NCBI GenBank assembly: GCA_025603075.1 | Contig: MU626510.1 | Span: forward strand, 1 to 26,265 | Source: Neoconidiobolus thromboides FSU 785 | Lineage: Eukaryota; Entomophthoromycota; Entomophthoromycetes; Entomophthorales; Neoconidiobolaceae | DNA: 26,265 bases | Direction: 5' to 3' | Shown: piece after piece, positions 24,555 through 26,265 of the stretch | Layout of the letters: each line of letters starts with the position of its first letter | Numbering within the stretch: the stretch's first letter is position 1 | Position numbers and translations under genes: made by a program | The notes under the pieces: generated by a model | What the model was told of the DNA's origin: nothing | Seen by the model: the letters and a program-made list of their open reading frames with translations, nothing else | Databases searched by the model: none

Positions 24555-25708
24555 TTTCTAGAATAATTAAGTTGATTGTTTTGTTAGGAATTCTATGTTT
24601 CTATTAAAAATAATTTAAATTGAAATAGAAAATTAATGTATATTGTCATTTTCCATTTTAATTAGACAAAGTTACAATAAAGTTATCTTTTTCAATCGGT
24701 TTTGATAAAAACCATTGTTATTTTATCTTTTCATAAATTTCAATTATTTACACCAAATCCAGAGTGGTAAAGGTATAATATTATAGTAGTAAACAGTTTC
24801 CTCCAATAAACTAAGCTTTGTTTAGTAGAATAAATTGGTTATTGCAACCAGTAATATTAGTACTTTTTTCAGTAGGGGATAAAGATATTAATGAAAAACT
24901 TGATAATGAACATTATTAAAGTCACTTATGATATAAAAGGATCTTACCTTTCGCTCTGGTCAGATTTTTGTTTCTATTCTACTACTAAGATGGGATAGCT
25001 AGATTTGTATTTATAAAATATTGACACCATCAAGTTTAACTTTAGAGACTTGGAATTACTTTTATTGAAATAGATGAGAGTTTGTGGCACTAGAATCAAT
25101 AGAGCATTTATTTAATTTCCACATTGTAATTTACATTATAGATATTTTTTAAATACATTTTTTTACATGCCTTTATGTCATATTGTTTCCAACTGAAGTT
25201 GTAGTAGCTGTTATTATCAGGATCGCTAATCGAATCACCTACTCTCCAAAGTTTGATGCTATGATTAAAGAGGATCTAATAAGAATTGAATATAATGTAG
25301 AAAATAAAGACGAATATTAAAGTTATAACTAACTTTAAAATGTATATATTAAGGTTAGATGTAAAATGTGGTTAATTAATACATTTTATACTCATAGAAA
25401 GTATATAAGCAATTGGCTATCTTCCTTTGGATATCTATTTTTTAATACTGACTCTATTATTTGTTCCTGAAGATATGCTTTTAAATTCCTTTAGCTATGT
25501 TAATTCAGTTAACTTGATCCAAAGTATAGATTTTATCTTACAATTGTTTGAGAAGACTTCAAAGATACCCATTTCTATTGGTTAAGTATTGGACTTTACC
25601 CCTTACATTATTTCAACTTATCGGCTGGTAGGTCACTAAGTTTGAAGACCTCAACGCCCTTGTAACTTTCATATACAAATCTTTGCTAACTATATCTAAG
25701 TTGAGAGG
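24555..25708. other. Gene-poor region, nothing convincing
   Basis: 1.15 kb between the rhomboid start and the right repeat arm. Frames are short and no splice-linked series was found. The longest readable piece is an unstarted plus-strand frame at about 25153-25320 ending IKEDLIRIEYNVENKDEY, which might be a relic of a gene, but it matches nothing I recognise. Confidence 0.5.
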
Positions 25709-26265
25709 TGATGTAAATTCAAACTCAAATTTTGATTTAAGCCAACAAAATTTATCTTTTTTTTATAAAAGCTAAAAAGTTAACTTTAAAGCATAATAAA
25801 ACAAAAGGTTATAGTTTACATGTCAATTAATTGAAACAAGCTAAATTCAAATCTTCAGTAAATTTGATTTATACAATAATTTGATGTTATTAAATATACA
25901 TTATTATTTGAAGAAGCATTAGTGAGCATTTTACATAAATATAAGATAACTGGATGATGTAATAGTTATTTAAGTAAAGTATGAATCCATATCATGTGAA
26001 AGAGTAGATAAAGATTTCCCAATTATTAAGGAACTTAGACAATATGCCAGTTGTAAAAAAGTGAAGTATTGTAATAAGGAATATCAAATCAATGACTAGA
26101 AATGATGCCACAATAAAGAGTATAAAAAATTTAAAGGACTTGAAGAGTTACTATAAATCAATATTTTACTATCTAATCGACTATTAAACCTTAATGAAGA
26201 TAAAAAGAAGCTATTTTTTGAATTAAAACATCATGAACTAAAGGAATGAGATGAAAATTGATATG
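25709..26265. repeat. Right arm of the long inverted repeat
   Basis: Reverse complement of the left arm. The outer 490 bp or so are about 98.6% identical to left 1-490. Near 25778 the match breaks because left 491-600 is missing here, then resumes more weakly over 25709-25770. The last base of the window pairs with the first. Confidence 0.95.
25778..26265 (+). pseudogene. Decayed copy of the SMYD gene, right arm, 5' end deleted and 3' end cut by window edge
   Basis: Plus-strand copy equivalent to the left-arm pseudogene. The start codon and first codons are lost with the 110-bp deletion; the first readable match is LTLKHNKTKGYSLH against LTLKYDNIKGYSLH of the intact gene. It shares the left copy's stops, the lost intron donor and the Cys-to-Tyr changes in the MYND finger, so most decay happened before the two arms separated, or the arms were homogenised afterwards. 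Confidence 0.88.

Overview
The window is nuclear DNA from a very AT-rich, compact, intron-rich eukaryote, most likely a fungus. The argument for fungi is a complete LYS12 homoisocitrate dehydrogenase (the alpha-aminoadipate route to lysine), a probable DASH kinetochore subunit of the Hsk3 type, a Vps68-type protein and an HMT1-type vacuolar ABC transporter. Introns are short (mostly 40-80 nt), open with GTAAGT-like donors and close with TTTAG-like acceptors. The standard code fits all genes (TGA and TAA both serve as stops). I cannot place the lineage more precisely.

Layout. 1-665 and 25709-26265 are inverted copies of one another that reach the two ends of the window; each holds a decayed, stop-ridden copy of the SMYD gene that sits intact just inside the left end. 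Genes by span: SMYD SET/MYND protein (1316-2908, -), LYS12 (3449-4916, +), an orphan 187-aa protein (5285-6161, -), a 604-aa helical protein resembling Nup85 (6329-8894, +), RCM1/NSUN5 rRNA m5C methyltransferase (8924-10989, -), a gene-free 1.75 kb stretch with a cluster of small inverted-repeat elements (10990-12739), NUP85 (12740-15204, -), VPS68/TMEM50 (15521-16324, +), HMT1/ABCB6-type half ABC transporter (16516-19356, -), Hsk3-like small coiled-coil protein (19878-20289, -), ZW10 (20746-23176, +), mitochondrial rhomboid PCP1/PARL (23264-24554, -). From 24555 to the right repeat I see no convincing gene.

Nearly all genes had to be rebuilt by splicing by eye; exon sums divide by three in every model. 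Gene order alternates between divergent and tightly convergent pairs (29 bp between the Nup85-like gene and RCM1, 87 bp between ZW10 and the rhomboid).

Functionally this is a housekeeping region: lysine synthesis, rRNA modification, nuclear pore, membrane trafficking, kinetochore/tethering and mitochondrial proteolysis. The unusual parts are the terminal inverted pseudogene arms with transition-only differences, the presence of two Nup85-like genes about 4 kb apart, the divergent Hsk3-like/ZW10 pair, and the small inverted-repeat element cluster.
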